From positions 1 to 64,000 of the forward strand of contig CAKRJT010000005.1 in NCBI GenBank assembly GCA_934351925.1: a stretch of DNA of 64,000 nucleotides, written 5' to 3'. How positions within the stretch are numbered: position 1 is the stretch's first letter; every line of letters begins with the position of its first letter. The stretch comes from an uncultured Lachnospiraceae bacterium (GTDB lineage Bacteria > Bacillota > Clostridia > Lachnospirales > Lachnospiraceae). Under the pieces are notes generated by a model. It worked only from the letters and a program-made list of their open reading frames with translations. It was not told where the DNA came from and did not search any database. The translations under genes were made by a program, and so were the position numbers. Positions 8,557 to 19,100 of the stretch are shown in pieces.

Positions 8557-9912
8557 ATGGGTGAGATTGTTGAACCAAGAACCCTGTCCGGATTTATGGA
8601 GCTGCTTCCTAAGGATCAGGTTATATTTGAAAAGATAAAAGCAGAGATGGAAAAGGTATATCGCAAGTACGGATTTTTTCCGCTGGACACACCGGTGTTA
8701 GAGGACAGCAGAATACTTCTTGCCAAGGCGGGAGGAGAGACCGAGAAGCAGATATACAGATTCAGCAAGGGTGACTCAGACCTCACGATGCGCTTTGACC
8801 TCACCGTGCCGCTTGCCAAGTATGTTGCCAAGAACTATGGTGAGCTGACCTTCCCGTTCAGAAGATATCAGATAGGAAAGGTTTACCGCGGAGAGAGAGC
8901 TCAGAAGGGAAGATTCAGAGAGTTCTATCAGGCAGATATTGATATTGTCGGTGACGGCAGGCTCAGTATCGTCAATGATGCGGAGATACCGAGCATCATC
9001 TACAACCTGTTCAAGAACCTCGGCATAGATAATTTTGTAATCAGAATCAATAACCGCAAGGTGCTCAATGGTCTTTTTGACAATTTCGGAGTTAAGGAGT
9101 CGGCGGTCGATATTCTGAGAATTATCGACAAGATTGACAAGATAGGCAGGGAGAATGTTGCCAAGGAGCTCGTAGAACTCAATGTGTCTGAGACTACGGT
9201 GAACGAGCTGCTTGATATCCTTACCTTCGATGGAAGCAATGATGAGAAGGTAGATAGACTCAGGGGCTTTGCAGGCTGCAATGAGGTGTTTGATGCAGGT
9301 CTTGAGGAGCTGACTACGGTCATTAACTATATTGCAGGCTTTGGTGTTCCTTCGGAATACTATAAGATAGATCTGTCCATTGCGAGAGGCCTTGACTACT
9401 ATACAGGAACAGTATATGAGACATTCATCAGGAACCACCCTGAGTACGGCAGCGTGTGCAGCGGCGGACGATACGACAATCTTGCTGAGTACTACACGAA
9501 GAAGTCTCTTCCGGGTGTTGGAATATCAATCGGTCTCACAAGACTTTTCTATGTTCTCTGTGAGAATGATTTCCTTAACAGGGAGCTTGAGAGTCCTATA
9601 GATGCGCTCGTGGTTCCGATGACCGAGGATATGACTTATGCTGTCAGGATAGCGACAGGACTAAGAGCAGCGGACATCAATACTCAGATTTATCTTGAGG
9701 AGGGAAAGTTTAAGAAGAAGCTGACCTACGGCAGCAGGCTTACCATTCCGTTCTGTATAATATTAGGCTCCGACGAGATTGAGGCGGCTCAGGTGACGAT
9801 AAAGAATATGAATACAGGTGAGCAGAAGACGACGGATTTACAGGAGGCAATTTCCATAATCAACAGTCAGAAGGAACTTTTGAAAAAGGTTCAGTATGTT
9901 AATATGCACTAG
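8557..9912 (+). CDS. hisS: Histidyl-tRNA synthetase
   Basis: A 451-residue class II aminoacyl-tRNA synthetase that charges tRNA-His. Visible motifs are motif 2 (RYQIGKVYRGERAQKGRFREFYQADIDIVG), the histidine-specific RGLDYYTGTVYE and GGRYDNL, motif 3 (PGVGISIGLTRL), and a C-terminal anticodon-binding domain from about residue 345 (IDALVVPM). The anticodon domain and full catalytic motifs argue for HisS rather than the regulatory paralogue HisZ. It appears monocistronic, with its own promoter and a possible hairpin after the stop. The ATG follows CAGGAGAATAATTC, a good ribosome site. Confidence 0.93.
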   Translation: MGEIVEPRTLSGFMELLPKDQVIFEKIKAEMEKVYRKYGFFPLDTPVLEDSRILLAKAGGETEKQIYRFSKGDSDLTMRFDLTVPLAKYVAKNYGELTFPFRRYQIGKVYRGERAQKGRFREFYQADIDIVGDGRLSIVNDAEIPSIIYNLFKNLGIDNFVIRINNRKVLNGLFDNFGVKESAVDILRIIDKIDKIGRENVAKELVELNVSETTVNELLDILTFDGSNDEKVDRLRGFAGCNEVFDAGLEELTTVINYIAGFGVPSEYYKIDLSIARGLDYYTGTVYETFIRNHPEYGSVCSGGRYDNLAEYYTKKSLPGVGISIGLTRLFYVLCENDFLNRELESPIDALVVPMTEDMTYAVRIATGLRAADINTQIYLEEGKFKKKLTYGSRLTIPFCIILGSDEIEAAQVTIKNMNTGEQKTTDLQEAISIINSQKELLKKVQYVNMH

Positions 9913-9933
9913 TTTATCCAAATGAGACTTAAC

Positions 9934-9982
9934 AGACCTGTCGGCAGGACAATTCACATTTAATTGATCTGTTGACGGGTCT
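9934..9982 (+). terminator. Possible terminator or leader hairpin between hisS and the next gene
   Basis: AGACCTGTC (9934-9942) can pair with GACGGGTCT (9974-9982) with one G-T pair. AACAGA (9931-9936) could instead pair with TCTGTT (9968-9973), so two folds compete. The T-tract after it is short and broken, so termination is uncertain. Confidence 0.35.
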
Positions 9983-10023
9983 TTGCGTGTGTTTGCGGGA
10001 AATAAGGCAGGGGGGATAAAAAA

Positions 10024-10830
10024 ATGAGGGGCAAAAAATATATCACATTTATATGTCTGCTTCTTTCAGCTTTATTATTTGCCGGATGTATTCATGGTGA
10101 TGACGATGCGGAGACAGAAAAAGAATTTGCCGCAATCGTGATAGGAAGTGACAATTATGAACCATATCTGTACATAAATGAGGACGGTGAGTTCGAGGGA
10201 ATAGATGTTGAGCTTGCGACGGAGGCTTTACACAGAATGGGTTATGAGCCCGAATTTAAGTTGATTGTGTGGGAGAATAAGAAGGATTATCTTTCGAAGG
10301 GAGATGTCGACTGCCTTTGGGGATGTTTCAGCATGAATGGCAGGGAGGGGGAATATCAGTGGGCAGGACCGTATCTGTACAGCCGGCAGACTGTTGTCGT
10401 CCGTATGGATAGTGACATATGGAATATTTCAGATCTGGCAGGAAAAACGGTGGCGCTTCAGGAAACCTCAAAGGTTGAGGAATATTTTCTGCACTCATCA
10501 GATAAGAATGTACCGGATGTTGAGCGGGTGTACTGTTTTTCGAGTATGGACGAGGTGTTTGCGGCGCTTAGAAAGAACTATGTGGAGGCCATATGCGGAC
10601 ATGAGAGTGCGCTGAGTTCATTTATACGGACGGCACCCGCTGAGTACAGACTTCTTGATGAGAGCCTGTTTTTGTCAAAGCTTGGTGTAGCATTTGACAA
10701 GGGCTATGATGCTGGGTTCGTGGAGGAGCTTGAGAGAACTCTTGATGCGATGCTTGAGGATGGGACAACAGCGGCTATTGTTGAGAAATATGGATTGGAT
10801 GTGGATAAGTCTCTGGGGAGGGGGAAATAA
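10024..10830 (+). CDS. Amino-acid-type solute-binding lipoprotein (SBP_bac_3)
   Basis: A 268-residue lipoprotein with lipobox LLFAGC (Cys22), placing it on the outer face of the membrane. The fold is a family 3 binding protein: YEPYLYINEDGEFEGIDVELATEALHRMGYEPEF, then WENKKDYLSKGDVDCLWGCFS (the slot of the usual small-molecule arm), ISDLAGKTVALQ and a final IVEKYGL. The stop TAA shares a base with the next ATG (TAATG at 10828-10832), so it is coupled to the hybrid kinase downstream. No transporter genes are present. As with the lipoprotein at 2160, I infer a role as extracytoplasmic signal receptor for the kinase. Confidence 0.85.
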   Translation: MRGKKYITFICLLLSALLFAGCIHGDDDAETEKEFAAIVIGSDNYEPYLYINEDGEFEGIDVELATEALHRMGYEPEFKLIVWENKKDYLSKGDVDCLWGCFSMNGREGEYQWAGPYLYSRQTVVVRMDSDIWNISDLAGKTVALQETSKVEEYFLHSSDKNVPDVERVYCFSSMDEVFAALRKNYVEAICGHESALSSFIRTAPAEYRLLDESLFLSKLGVAFDKGYDAGFVEELERTLDAMLEDGTTAAIVEKYGLDVDKSLGRGK

Positions 10831-12986
10831 TGGTGGACAGCACGGAGAAAAAGACCGGGGCGCGAGGTGTGGTCATGCTCACTGTGGCTGTGCTCATTCT
10901 GAGCATGACAGCACTGCATGTGGTATTCGTGTATTATGGACTTGCAGTGACGGAGAGGCTTAGAACCAGGACGTTTAAATATGTTAAGGAGAAGCTTGAG
11001 ACCTACGATAATTACAGAGCTAATGACAGAACGAAGAGCCTTGTGAGACTGCTTGATAAGAATCTTGTGGTTATACATAATCTGGAACATGAGGAGGATT
11101 CCGATATTCAGAGCATCGCGGCATACGCCTATGAACAGCATCTGACAGGAGTCATAGTGCTCGATGGCGATATGAATGTTGTGCTGCAGGTGACGGTGGA
11201 CGATGCTGAGAGCGTTGAGTGGAGCAGCCTGATACAGCCGTATAGTGTTGCGGAGATTATAGAATGTCATAAGAAGGTGTATATGACGCGGGTAAAGGGC
11301 GGTGACGGGCAGTATGACATCGCGGCTGCGGCGCGCGAGGATGCACCGGGGGCAGTTATTTCATATACACTGCAGGATACGGTGAGTGAGGGTGTGAATG
11401 AAATAACGCTCGACAGCATATTTGAAAATACAGGGATTGCAAGAGAGGGACTCATTGTTATTACAGAGGGAGACAGGGTTGTGGCATCTAACAGCGCTGA
11501 TGCCTATAGCCTTGCGTCAGGACAGTGGGAGGAGCTTTACGGTTCAGGCAAGCATGTAAAGTACAGCTTAAGCAGGGTCAGGTATAATGGCAGAAGCTGG
11601 TATGCTGATGCAGCAGATTATAAGGGTTATAAGGTATATCTTTTATTTTCGGTTTTTGAAGTGTACAGGTTATATTTGGTGATAGAAGCGGTTTTTATGC
11701 TGATCTATATATTAGCCTGTGCTCTTATGTGGGGAGTCCACAATAACACCGAGCGTAAGAATTATTACAAGGAGATGGAGCACCAAAGAGAGCTTCAGGA
11801 TGCGCTTGAGCAGGCAGAGCGTGCAGCGGCGGCGAAGAGTACCTTTCTGTCGAATATGAGCCACGATATAAGAACTCCTATGAACGCGATAATCGGTTTT
11901 ACGAGGCTTCTTCGGGAACAGCTCGGAAACAGGGAGAAGGCGCTCGACTATCTTGACAAGATAGACGATTCAAGCAGATATCTGCTTGAAATTCTCAATA
12001 ACATTCTTGATATTGCAAGGATTGAGAGCGGAAAGACAACGCTTGAAGAGACAATCATATGTGTGGATGAACAGTGCAGGGAGATTTACAATGTATTTGA
12101 AAATCAGATGGCGGAAAAATCACTCAAATTTTCATTTGACATAAATGTTGAGCATCATTATGTGAGCTGTGACATTTTGAAGGTAAAACAGATAGTATTC
12201 AATCTGCTGAGCAATGCATACAAGTACACGCCTGCAGGTGGAAATATATGCTGCACGGTTGAGGAACTGCCGTGCGACAGGGATGGCTTTGGACTATATG
12301 TGTCGCGTATTGAGGACAGCGGGATAGGCATGTCCGAGGAGTTTATATCGCATATATTCGAGGAGTTTTCAAGGGAGAGAACTTCCACGGAGAGCAAGCA
12401 GCCTGGAACGGGACTCGGAATGGCGATAGCAGGACAGCTTGCAAAGCTTATGGGCGGCAGCATCAAGGTCGAAAGTGAGCTTGGGCGTGGGAGTACATTT
12501 ACGGTGTATCTGCCACAAAGGATTGCAGAGTCTTCCACGCAGACGGAATTTGGCGTGGGGATGACACCGGAGAATGAAGGGGCAGACGGAAGGAGGATAC
12601 TTCTCGCCGAGGACAACGACATGAATTCGGAGATTATAGTCGAGATACTTAATTTCAGCGGATTTGAGGTCGACAGGGCGAAGGACGGCATTGAATGTGT
12701 CAGTATGCTTGAAAAGGCTGAGGCGGGATATTACAGCCTTGTGCTCATGGATATCCAGATGCCTAACATGAACGGTTATACAGCGGCTGAGCGCATAAGG
12801 GCGATGCAGGACTGTGAGAAGGCGGATATACCCATAATAGCGATGACTGCCAACGCATTTGACGAGGACAGGAAGGCGGCGCTGCAGGCGGGTATGAACG
12901 GGCATCTTACAAAGCCTATAGAGGTTGAGAAGATGTTGCGGATGATTAATAAATATATAAATAAAAAAGGTGAAGAAAATGGATAA
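10830..12986 (+). CDS. Hybrid sensor histidine kinase with one receiver domain
   Basis: A 718-residue membrane kinase: TM1 about 14-36, external sensor region about 37-278, TM2 about 280-303, a coiled-coil linker (about 308-335), HisKA with MSHDIRTPMNAIIGF (His345), ATPase with NLLSNAYKYTPAGG, EDSGIGM and GTGLGMAIAG, and one C-terminal receiver (LVLMDIQMPNMNG, Asp641). Unlike the kinase at 4059 it lacks a PAS domain, a second receiver and a neighbouring HPt gene, although catalytic core and receiver are very alike (both end MTANAFDEDRK...KPI). The start codon overlaps the lipoprotein stop. The next gene, a transporter, begins inside its last codons. No output domain is present, so the phosphate acceptor lies elsewhere; sharing the HPt at 7042 is possible but speculative. 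Confidence 0.92.
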   Translation: MVDSTEKKTGARGVVMLTVAVLILSMTALHVVFVYYGLAVTERLRTRTFKYVKEKLETYDNYRANDRTKSLVRLLDKNLVVIHNLEHEEDSDIQSIAAYAYEQHLTGVIVLDGDMNVVLQVTVDDAESVEWSSLIQPYSVAEIIECHKKVYMTRVKGGDGQYDIAAAAREDAPGAVISYTLQDTVSEGVNEITLDSIFENTGIAREGLIVITEGDRVVASNSADAYSLASGQWEELYGSGKHVKYSLSRVRYNGRSWYADAADYKGYKVYLLFSVFEVYRLYLVIEAVFMLIYILACALMWGVHNNTERKNYYKEMEHQRELQDALEQAERAAAAKSTFLSNMSHDIRTPMNAIIGFTRLLREQLGNREKALDYLDKIDDSSRYLLEILNNILDIARIESGKTTLEETIICVDEQCREIYNVFENQMAEKSLKFSFDINVEHHYVSCDILKVKQIVFNLLSNAYKYTPAGGNICCTVEELPCDRDGFGLYVSRIEDSGIGMSEEFISHIFEEFSRERTSTESKQPGTGLGMAIAGQLAKLMGGSIKVESELGRGSTFTVYLPQRIAESSTQTEFGVGMTPENEGADGRRILLAEDNDMNSEIIVEILNFSGFEVDRAKDGIECVSMLEKAEAGYYSLVLMDIQMPNMNGYTAAERIRAMQDCEKADIPIIAMTANAFDEDRKAALQAGMNGHLTKPIEVEKMLRMINKYINKKGEENG

Positions 12987-13941
12987 TTTAGAGACAACAG
13001 ACAATAAGAAGGATTTTTTACAGAAAACATGGGTGGTGTGCGCTCTCGCACTGGTGTGCACATTCCTGTGGGGAAGTGCATCGCCCTGTATAAAGCTCGG
13101 ATATGCATATTTTCAGATACCGTCAGGTGAAACCTGGACGCAGGTATTGTTTGCGGGAATGAGGTTCGTGCTCGCAGGAATACTGACGATACTTATTGGA
13201 AGCGCAATAAACCGCAAGCCGCTTCTGCCGTCGAAATCGTCGTCGCCTAATATAGTGAAGCTCGCGCTGTTTCAGACAATAATACAGTACATATTCTTCT
13301 ATATGGGACTTGCACACAACAGCGGAGTTAAGTCGTCAATCATAAATGGTTCGAACACATTTCTGTGCATACTGGTTGCAAGCCTTGTATTCCGTCAGGA
13401 GAAGCTCACAATAAGAAAGCTCGCGGGCTGTATAATAGGCTTTGCGGGAGTTATAGTCGTCACCATGAACGGGCAGAAGATAGACATGAACCTAAGCCTT
13501 AGCGGTGAGGGAAGCTTATTTCTGGCGGCATTGTCTTATGCGTTCTCGTCATGCCTTATCAAGATATATTCTAAGAAGGACAATCCGGTCATGTTAAGCG
13601 GATACCAGTTCATCTTCGGTGGCATAGTCATGGTCATATTAGGTTTCGCGATGGGCGGAAGGATAACTCATGTGACGGTCAGTGCGGTGCTGATGCTTTT
13701 CTACCTTGCATGCATATCTGCCGTGGCATATTCCCTCTGGGGAATACTGTTAAAGCACAACCCTGTGTCGAAGGTCGCAATCTTCGGCTTTACCAATCCG
13801 GTGTTCGGGGTACTCCTCTCGGCGTGGTGGCTCGGTGAGGGTGGAAAAGAGCTCGGCTTCAAGGCGGTTGTGGCGCTGGTGCTCGTGTGCATAGGCATAT
13901 GCATAGTCAATATAAATATAGGCAGCAGACAAAAGGCTTGA
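12979..13941 (+). CDS. EamA/DMT family transporter
   Basis: A 320-residue membrane protein with about ten hydrophobic segments in two EamA-type halves. Each half shows family signs: CTFLWGSASPCIKLGYAYF at the start of the first, FAGVIVVTMNG at its end, and PVFGVLLSAWWLGE in the second. It probably exports or imports a small metabolite such as an amino acid. ATG 12979 is chosen because AAGGTGA lies just upstream; a GTG at 12970 is also in frame. It overlaps the kinase gene by eight bases, so it belongs to the lipoprotein-kinase operon and may move the sensed compound. The gene abuts the convergent GHKL kinase gene with no gap. Confidence 0.85.
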   Translation: MDNLETTDNKKDFLQKTWVVCALALVCTFLWGSASPCIKLGYAYFQIPSGETWTQVLFAGMRFVLAGILTILIGSAINRKPLLPSKSSSPNIVKLALFQTIIQYIFFYMGLAHNSGVKSSIINGSNTFLCILVASLVFRQEKLTIRKLAGCIIGFAGVIVVTMNGQKIDMNLSLSGEGSLFLAALSYAFSSCLIKIYSKKDNPVMLSGYQFIFGGIVMVILGFAMGGRITHVTVSAVLMLFYLACISAVAYSLWGILLKHNPVSKVAIFGFTNPVFGVLLSAWWLGEGGKELGFKAVVALVLVCIGICIVNINIGSRQKA

Positions 13942-15216
13942 TCAAAGTGATGCCTGAAAGCGGAACTCACCGTTCTCGGCAAAGAAGCCGTAGATACCGT
14001 GGTATCTTTCTATCACCGATATCATGCTCTGTATGCCAAGACCGTGGCCGCTTGCGGTTGCTGTTGGAATATCATTTTTGAAAACGGGAGCTGTGTGATA
14101 ACTGTTGGACATGTTAATACACAGATGCCCGTTTTTTTCGTACAGATTTAGGATAATGTAGCGTTTTTCTTCCTGCGGGATTTTCATACAGGCGTGGATA
14201 GCGTTTTCAAAGGCGTTTGCGAACAAGCTGCACAGGCTGGTATTCTGAAAACGTGAGAAATCCCCCGTCGTCACGCTGATGTTCACTGCAATGCCGTGAG
14301 CGCGCGCCTCGTCAGCGTAGTAGGAGAGAATAAGGTTGAGCGCCTCGTCGGAACAGTACTTTATGACCTTGCTGTTGTCTAACAGCGTGCATATCTCATT
14401 GATGTAGTTGAGTGCATCTTCGCTTCTGTTCTCCTTGATGCATCCGCGCAGAAAGTTCATGTGGTGGCGAAGATCGTGGCGGTATATTGCGGCCTGCTTT
14501 TCAGAGTTGGATATCTGTTCAATCTCCTTTTGTGCCTGCATGGCGGCTGCCTTCAGAAGAAGGTTCTCGTGCTCAGCCTTGTTCTTCCTATTGGAAAATT
14601 CGAGGGTGATTATTGAGAGGCTGAGGTACAGCAGTGCTATGAAGCTGTCCATGAAGTCTATTATGATCGTGCCGCCGTTGTAGAGAAGGTCAGTGTATAC
14701 GGTGAAGGCGTACTCTAATATGTAGTATGCCAACGGCAGAAGCAGAAATGGCAGAAGCGTGGTCCTGCTCTCGTACCTGAGTTTCGCGATGTAGGGAGAT
14801 ATGAACTTTATCACAAGTATCAGAATAGGTATTGTGATGAGAATCTCAGCAATATTTGCTATATCAGGGTTGTAATTAAAAAAAGATGAGGTGAGCGTTC
14901 CGAGCCATTTTCTTGGTGTGCACATCAGGTATGCTGTCAGGACGGATATAATTGAGATGCATATGTCCCTTCGCATAACGATGAAAATAAGCAGTATGAG
15001 CGGAAGGTGTATGAGCAGAGGATAACATGCATACAGAGCTGATTTTCCCCAAAACAGGAAAAATATGAGCTGTGCTGCGCCAAAGCCCGGTAAAGATACC
15101 ACATACAGTATTTTGTGTTCGGAAAAGGTGAGCCCCGCACAGTAGAAGGAGGCTGTCACCCCGAAAAAGAGCACGAAGGCATAGTTAGCTAAATCTAATA
15201 TATTTGATATATCCAT
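13942..15216 (-). CDS. GHKL-type (AgrC-like) sensor histidine kinase
   Basis: A 424-residue protein with about six or seven membrane spans in residues 10-205, a coiled-coil linker (about 207-240), the H-box IYRHDLRHHMN (His247) and a GHKL ATPase domain with NAFENAIHACM and GHGLGIQSM. This is the layout of quorum-type and peptide-sensing kinases of the AgrC/BlpH class. It shares one base with the LytTR regulator gene upstream, so the two form a pair. No AgrB or AgrD gene is visible next to it, so the signal is unknown. Its stop codon directly touches the end of the convergent EamA gene. Confidence 0.88.
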   Translation of the reverse strand: MDISNILDLANYAFVLFFGVTASFYCAGLTFSEHKILYVVSLPGFGAAQLIFFLFWGKSALYACYPLLIHLPLILLIFIVMRRDICISIISVLTAYLMCTPRKWLGTLTSSFFNYNPDIANIAEILITIPILILVIKFISPYIAKLRYESRTTLLPFLLLPLAYYILEYAFTVYTDLLYNGGTIIIDFMDSFIALLYLSLSIITLEFSNRKNKAEHENLLLKAAAMQAQKEIEQISNSEKQAAIYRHDLRHHMNFLRGCIKENRSEDALNYINEICTLLDNSKVIKYCSDEALNLILSYYADEARAHGIAVNISVTTGDFSRFQNTSLCSLFANAFENAIHACMKIPQEEKRYIILNLYEKNGHLCINMSNSYHTAPVFKNDIPTATASGHGLGIQSMISVIERYHGIYGFFAENGEFRFQASL

Positions 15217-15938
15217 TATAACATTTCCTCCATCTGAAAGGCGAGATAGTGCCTCTTAATCTCAGTGACCCTGCGCTGTGCGAGCGGAATGACCTTGTCG
15301 TTCTGAAGCTGCATATCGGTGTTGCCTATCATTCGAATAAAGTTCATGTTTACCACAAACGAGCGATGTGCCAGTATGAATTCGGGATTTCCGAGCAGCT
15401 TTTCGCATATGGAGGCAAAACGCTCCGTGCACTCAAGCTGGGTGTTATTTTTCAGGTAGTATATAACCTTTCTGTTGAATGCTTCGACGCAGATTATGCT
15501 GGACAACATTACCTTGTGTACGCCGATGGAGCTCTTTACAACGATATATTTTTCACTCTCATGCTCCTTCTTATCGAGTATGTCGTCAAGAGCCGCAAAA
15601 AGGCTGTCGGCTGTTATAGGCTTTAACAGATAGTTCGACGCCTTGACGGTGTAGCTTGCAACGGCAAATTCGGGAGACGATGTGAGAAATATGATGTCGG
15701 CAGCCCTGTCAAAACTTCTGATTTCCTTTGCGAGAGATATCCCGTTGAGCACGGGCATTATCACATCGAGAAGGTAGAGCTCGAACTGTTCGTATGCCGC
15801 CTTTGAGACCAGCTCTACACTGCTGGTGAAGCACTTATAGGTAAGCCGAAGCTCGCGCTTCGAACTGTAAACGTCAAGCAGGGAGGTGATATTGTCAAGC
15901 TCCTTAATGTCGTCGTCGCACACTGCTATTCTGAACAT
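15216..15938 (-). CDS. LytTR family response regulator (AgrA-like)
   Basis: A 240-residue response regulator. Residues 1-120 are a receiver domain (VCDDD acid pocket, phospho-Asp58 in YLLDVIMP, Lys in LLKPI). Residues about 135-235 are a LytTR DNA-binding domain (VKSSIGVHKVMLSSIICVEAFNRKV, then FILAHRSFVVNMNFI). It forms a two-component pair with the GHKL kinase downstream. It is divergent from the giant surface-protein gene, sharing a 215-base intergenic region with it, so control of that gene is a reasonable inference. AAAGGGGATTGG precedes the start. Confidence 0.9.
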   Translation of the reverse strand: MFRIAVCDDDIKELDNITSLLDVYSSKRELRLTYKCFTSSVELVSKAAYEQFELYLLDVIMPVLNGISLAKEIRSFDRAADIIFLTSSPEFAVASYTVKASNYLLKPITADSLFAALDDILDKKEHESEKYIVVKSSIGVHKVMLSSIICVEAFNRKVIYYLKNNTQLECTERFASICEKLLGNPEFILAHRSFVVNMNFIRMIGNTDMQLQNDKVIPLAQRRVTEIKRHYLAFQMEEML

Positions 15939-16153
15939 TTTCCAATCCCCTTTGTAAAAATTATAATCCTATTATAATGGTTATCAGCATAAATTGCTAC
16001 CTTAACCTGCTGTCGTTCATGTCAAAAAAATTGTAATTCGTGCAGGATTGTCCAAGAACATGGTTTTCTAGGCTATTATATATAATATATAAAATGTTGT
16101 AGTCCTTTTGACACATTTGTGACAACATAAAACGACACGAGGGAGGAAATGCT

Positions 16154-19100
16154 ATGTGGAAGAAAATCTATGACGCATTATGGGCAGACAGAACCAGAAG
16201 AGCAGTGATTGTTGTTGTGCTGCTTGCGCTGCTTGTGTCCGGGGCATCATTAGCTGTTATAAACGCAGTGAATGATAAGAAGCCGGTGCAGAGTGTAGTA
16301 GATGGCGACGAGACACAGCCGACATCGATGGCAGACGTGCAGCCTGAGAGCTCAGCCTATGCGGATTCTAAACAGGAGGAGACGACGCGGTCTGACATAA
16401 AACAGACAGAGGGTCAGACGAAAGAAACGTCCGAAAACAAGACGGAGGGAGAAAGCGGACTGCCGCAGGAGAGCAAGCCTGGCAGACAGGACAATGCAGG
16501 TACTGCAGCTCCTTCTAAAAGTGAGGAGAGCACATCACAGGCTGTCCAGAATGTGACTGTGGAGAGCAGTGCCGAGGAGACGACAGCCGCAGATAACGGC
16601 GGCCACGATAATGGCGGCGGGAACAATGGCTTCTATATCAGATTTGCAACAGATGGAGGAAGCGACATAGCTCCGAGAACGGTTACACCGGGAACGAGGA
16701 TAAGCAGCCTGCCTACTCCGTACAAGGACAATAGTATTTTTGATGGCTGGTACTATGATAATGAGCTTACAAGACCTGTCAGTGCGCGAGATGAGATATA
16801 CGGGGATCTCACGTTGTTTGCCTCATTTTCGCCTGTTGAGGAATTAGAGCCGGTGGAGAATGTGGTATTTACGGCGGCCGAGAATGTGGACGGCGGAAGC
16901 TTTTCCATCAAGGTGGTTACCGAGGATAAGACACTTGACGCCGAGGCTGTTAAGGCGGCGCTGGATGCAAAGAACCTTACAGATCCGGTTCAGACGGATA
17001 TAGTAGAAGTAACAGGCGGTGACGGAGTATTCGTCGTAACAGGTAAGAATATGGTTGTGGAGGGTGAAGCTTCCACGGCTGTAGCGGGCTTTGAGGATGG
17101 CTGTACATACAAGATAACCTTGGCTGACTCGAGGCTTACCTATGAAAATCAGCCACAGTCGGTGAGAGAGTATAACTTTACAACCACAAAGGAAGAAGTA
17201 TTAAATGTGGCGCTGAACAGCGATATTACATATATCCCTGTTAGCGATCTGAAGAATATAACCAATGACGGAAAACAGGTGGAGACACTGAGCGTTGCAC
17301 TCTACAAGGCTGACAGTGACGGAACCTTAGGACCTGCACAGCTCACACAGGGTGAGTTCGATTATGCGAAGGGAACCTTGCAGGTCGGCGATATCGTGTC
17401 GATATATGCAGGACTCAGACCTGACCTGCGAACGCTTGAGACACCTGATGAGCAGAACGGCGATATCGCTTATATCGAGATAACAGGTAAGAACGGAAAG
17501 CGGTACAGCTACAAGAATGCAGCACCTGAGGATGTAATATTCACGCCGGATATTCTTCCTATATCTGATAAGGTGCTTGCCGGTGCAGCGGATGGAACGA
17601 TTACCGTTGACAACCTGTCACTTGACTACTCAGCAGATGTATATGCGAATATAGGTCTCGACAGTCAGACGACGGTTGACGAGGGCGATTATCTCGTATT
17701 TTACAGTGGAATATTCGGAATTTACGAGGGAAGCAGTGCGGCTCAGCTTGAGAGCTATGCGTTAGTTACCTCAGTGGCAGGAAATAAGGACGGTACGACG
17801 ACCATTGGCTACGAGCTTACGGACTGGGAGACCGTACAGCAGACAATGGATATTTACACAAGCGAGCAGATGTCGGGCGCCGAGATGATAGAGGGCGTTG
17901 ATGTGGCATCGATTGAAGCTTCCATTGAGCAGCAGGCGGTTGACAGCGGTTTTGCCGAGGAGGCAGCCCAGTACCTTGCATCGCTTGCACTTGCGACAGA
18001 GAACTTTACAAAGTTAAGCGACAACCTGAACCTTGAGGACTACAAGATTACCCTTGAGGACGGAACACCGGTCTCACCTGAGCAGCTCCAGCTCATGTCA
18101 TCTGACCTCTCGGTTGAGTGCAAGCTGGAGGACGGTTATCCTAAGGCGACGATAAGCACACACCCACAGAATCTGTCACAGGCACAGGGCACAGCCGCAA
18201 GGGATAAGGGACTTAGCGTAATGCTCGAGGTGAAGGCTAACATCACCATGGGTAAGAAGGGCTCTGAGGACCAGTTGGTAATAACGGTAAGCGGAACCTT
18301 CACCGAGGAGGTTGGACTTGACTTAGGTGTCAGCAGTAAGGCAGTCTGGAAGGTATGGGGAATATTCCCGTACATAGCAGAGTACCGCGTTACAGCCAAC
18401 ATCGATGTGCTCAACTACACAGGAATCGAAGTGAACGCCGTCATGATGACAAAGAACAGTGATGACGATGACGACGATGACAAGGATAAGAGCGGCTTTG
18501 ACACGGCGCTTGATATAGCTGACCAGATTAAGGAGCTTATAGACGAGGCGAAGGACAACGGCGAGGACGAGACGGCGGAGGAGAATGCCAATCGTCTTGT
18601 ACAGCGCTACAGTGAGATGATGAAGGAGGAGTCGGACTGGATAAAGATTTTCGAGCAGAACATTGTTGACCAGGAGAAGCTGCTCCCGCCATGTCTGCCG
18701 ATTATTGCAGTGAACCTTGAGGTTGACTTCGTCGTGAAGGTTGATGCGTGCGTGGCAGTCGGCTTTGATTTCGAATATATCACGGGCAAGCGATATACCT
18801 ACACGATAGATGTATTCGCAGGAAAGGTATACAATGATACTGTACAGCTTATAGAGGACGCCTACGAGTTTGATTTCTATGTAATGGGACGGCTTGCAGT
18901 TAAGGCAGGACTTGAGTTCGAGTTTAAGGTTGGTCTGTTCTCGACGGATATAGCTTCTGTCGGCTTCGTCGCGGAGGCTGGAGCCTACACCAAGCTGTGG
19001 GGATATTTCTACTACGAGCTGCAATATACGCAGAGTCTGGGAAAGAGCCAGCAGTACTGCGGAGCGCTGCTTATAGATGTGGGAGCATATCTTGAGGTGG

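Noticed and set aside
8557..9912. HisZ (ATP phosphoribosyltransferase regulatory subunit)
   Set aside because: The protein keeps the synthetase motifs and an anticodon-binding domain, and no his operon genes are present.
2160..12986. The two lipoproteins as parts of ABC importers
   Set aside because: No permease or ATPase lies next to either gene; both are tied to hybrid kinases by position or overlap.
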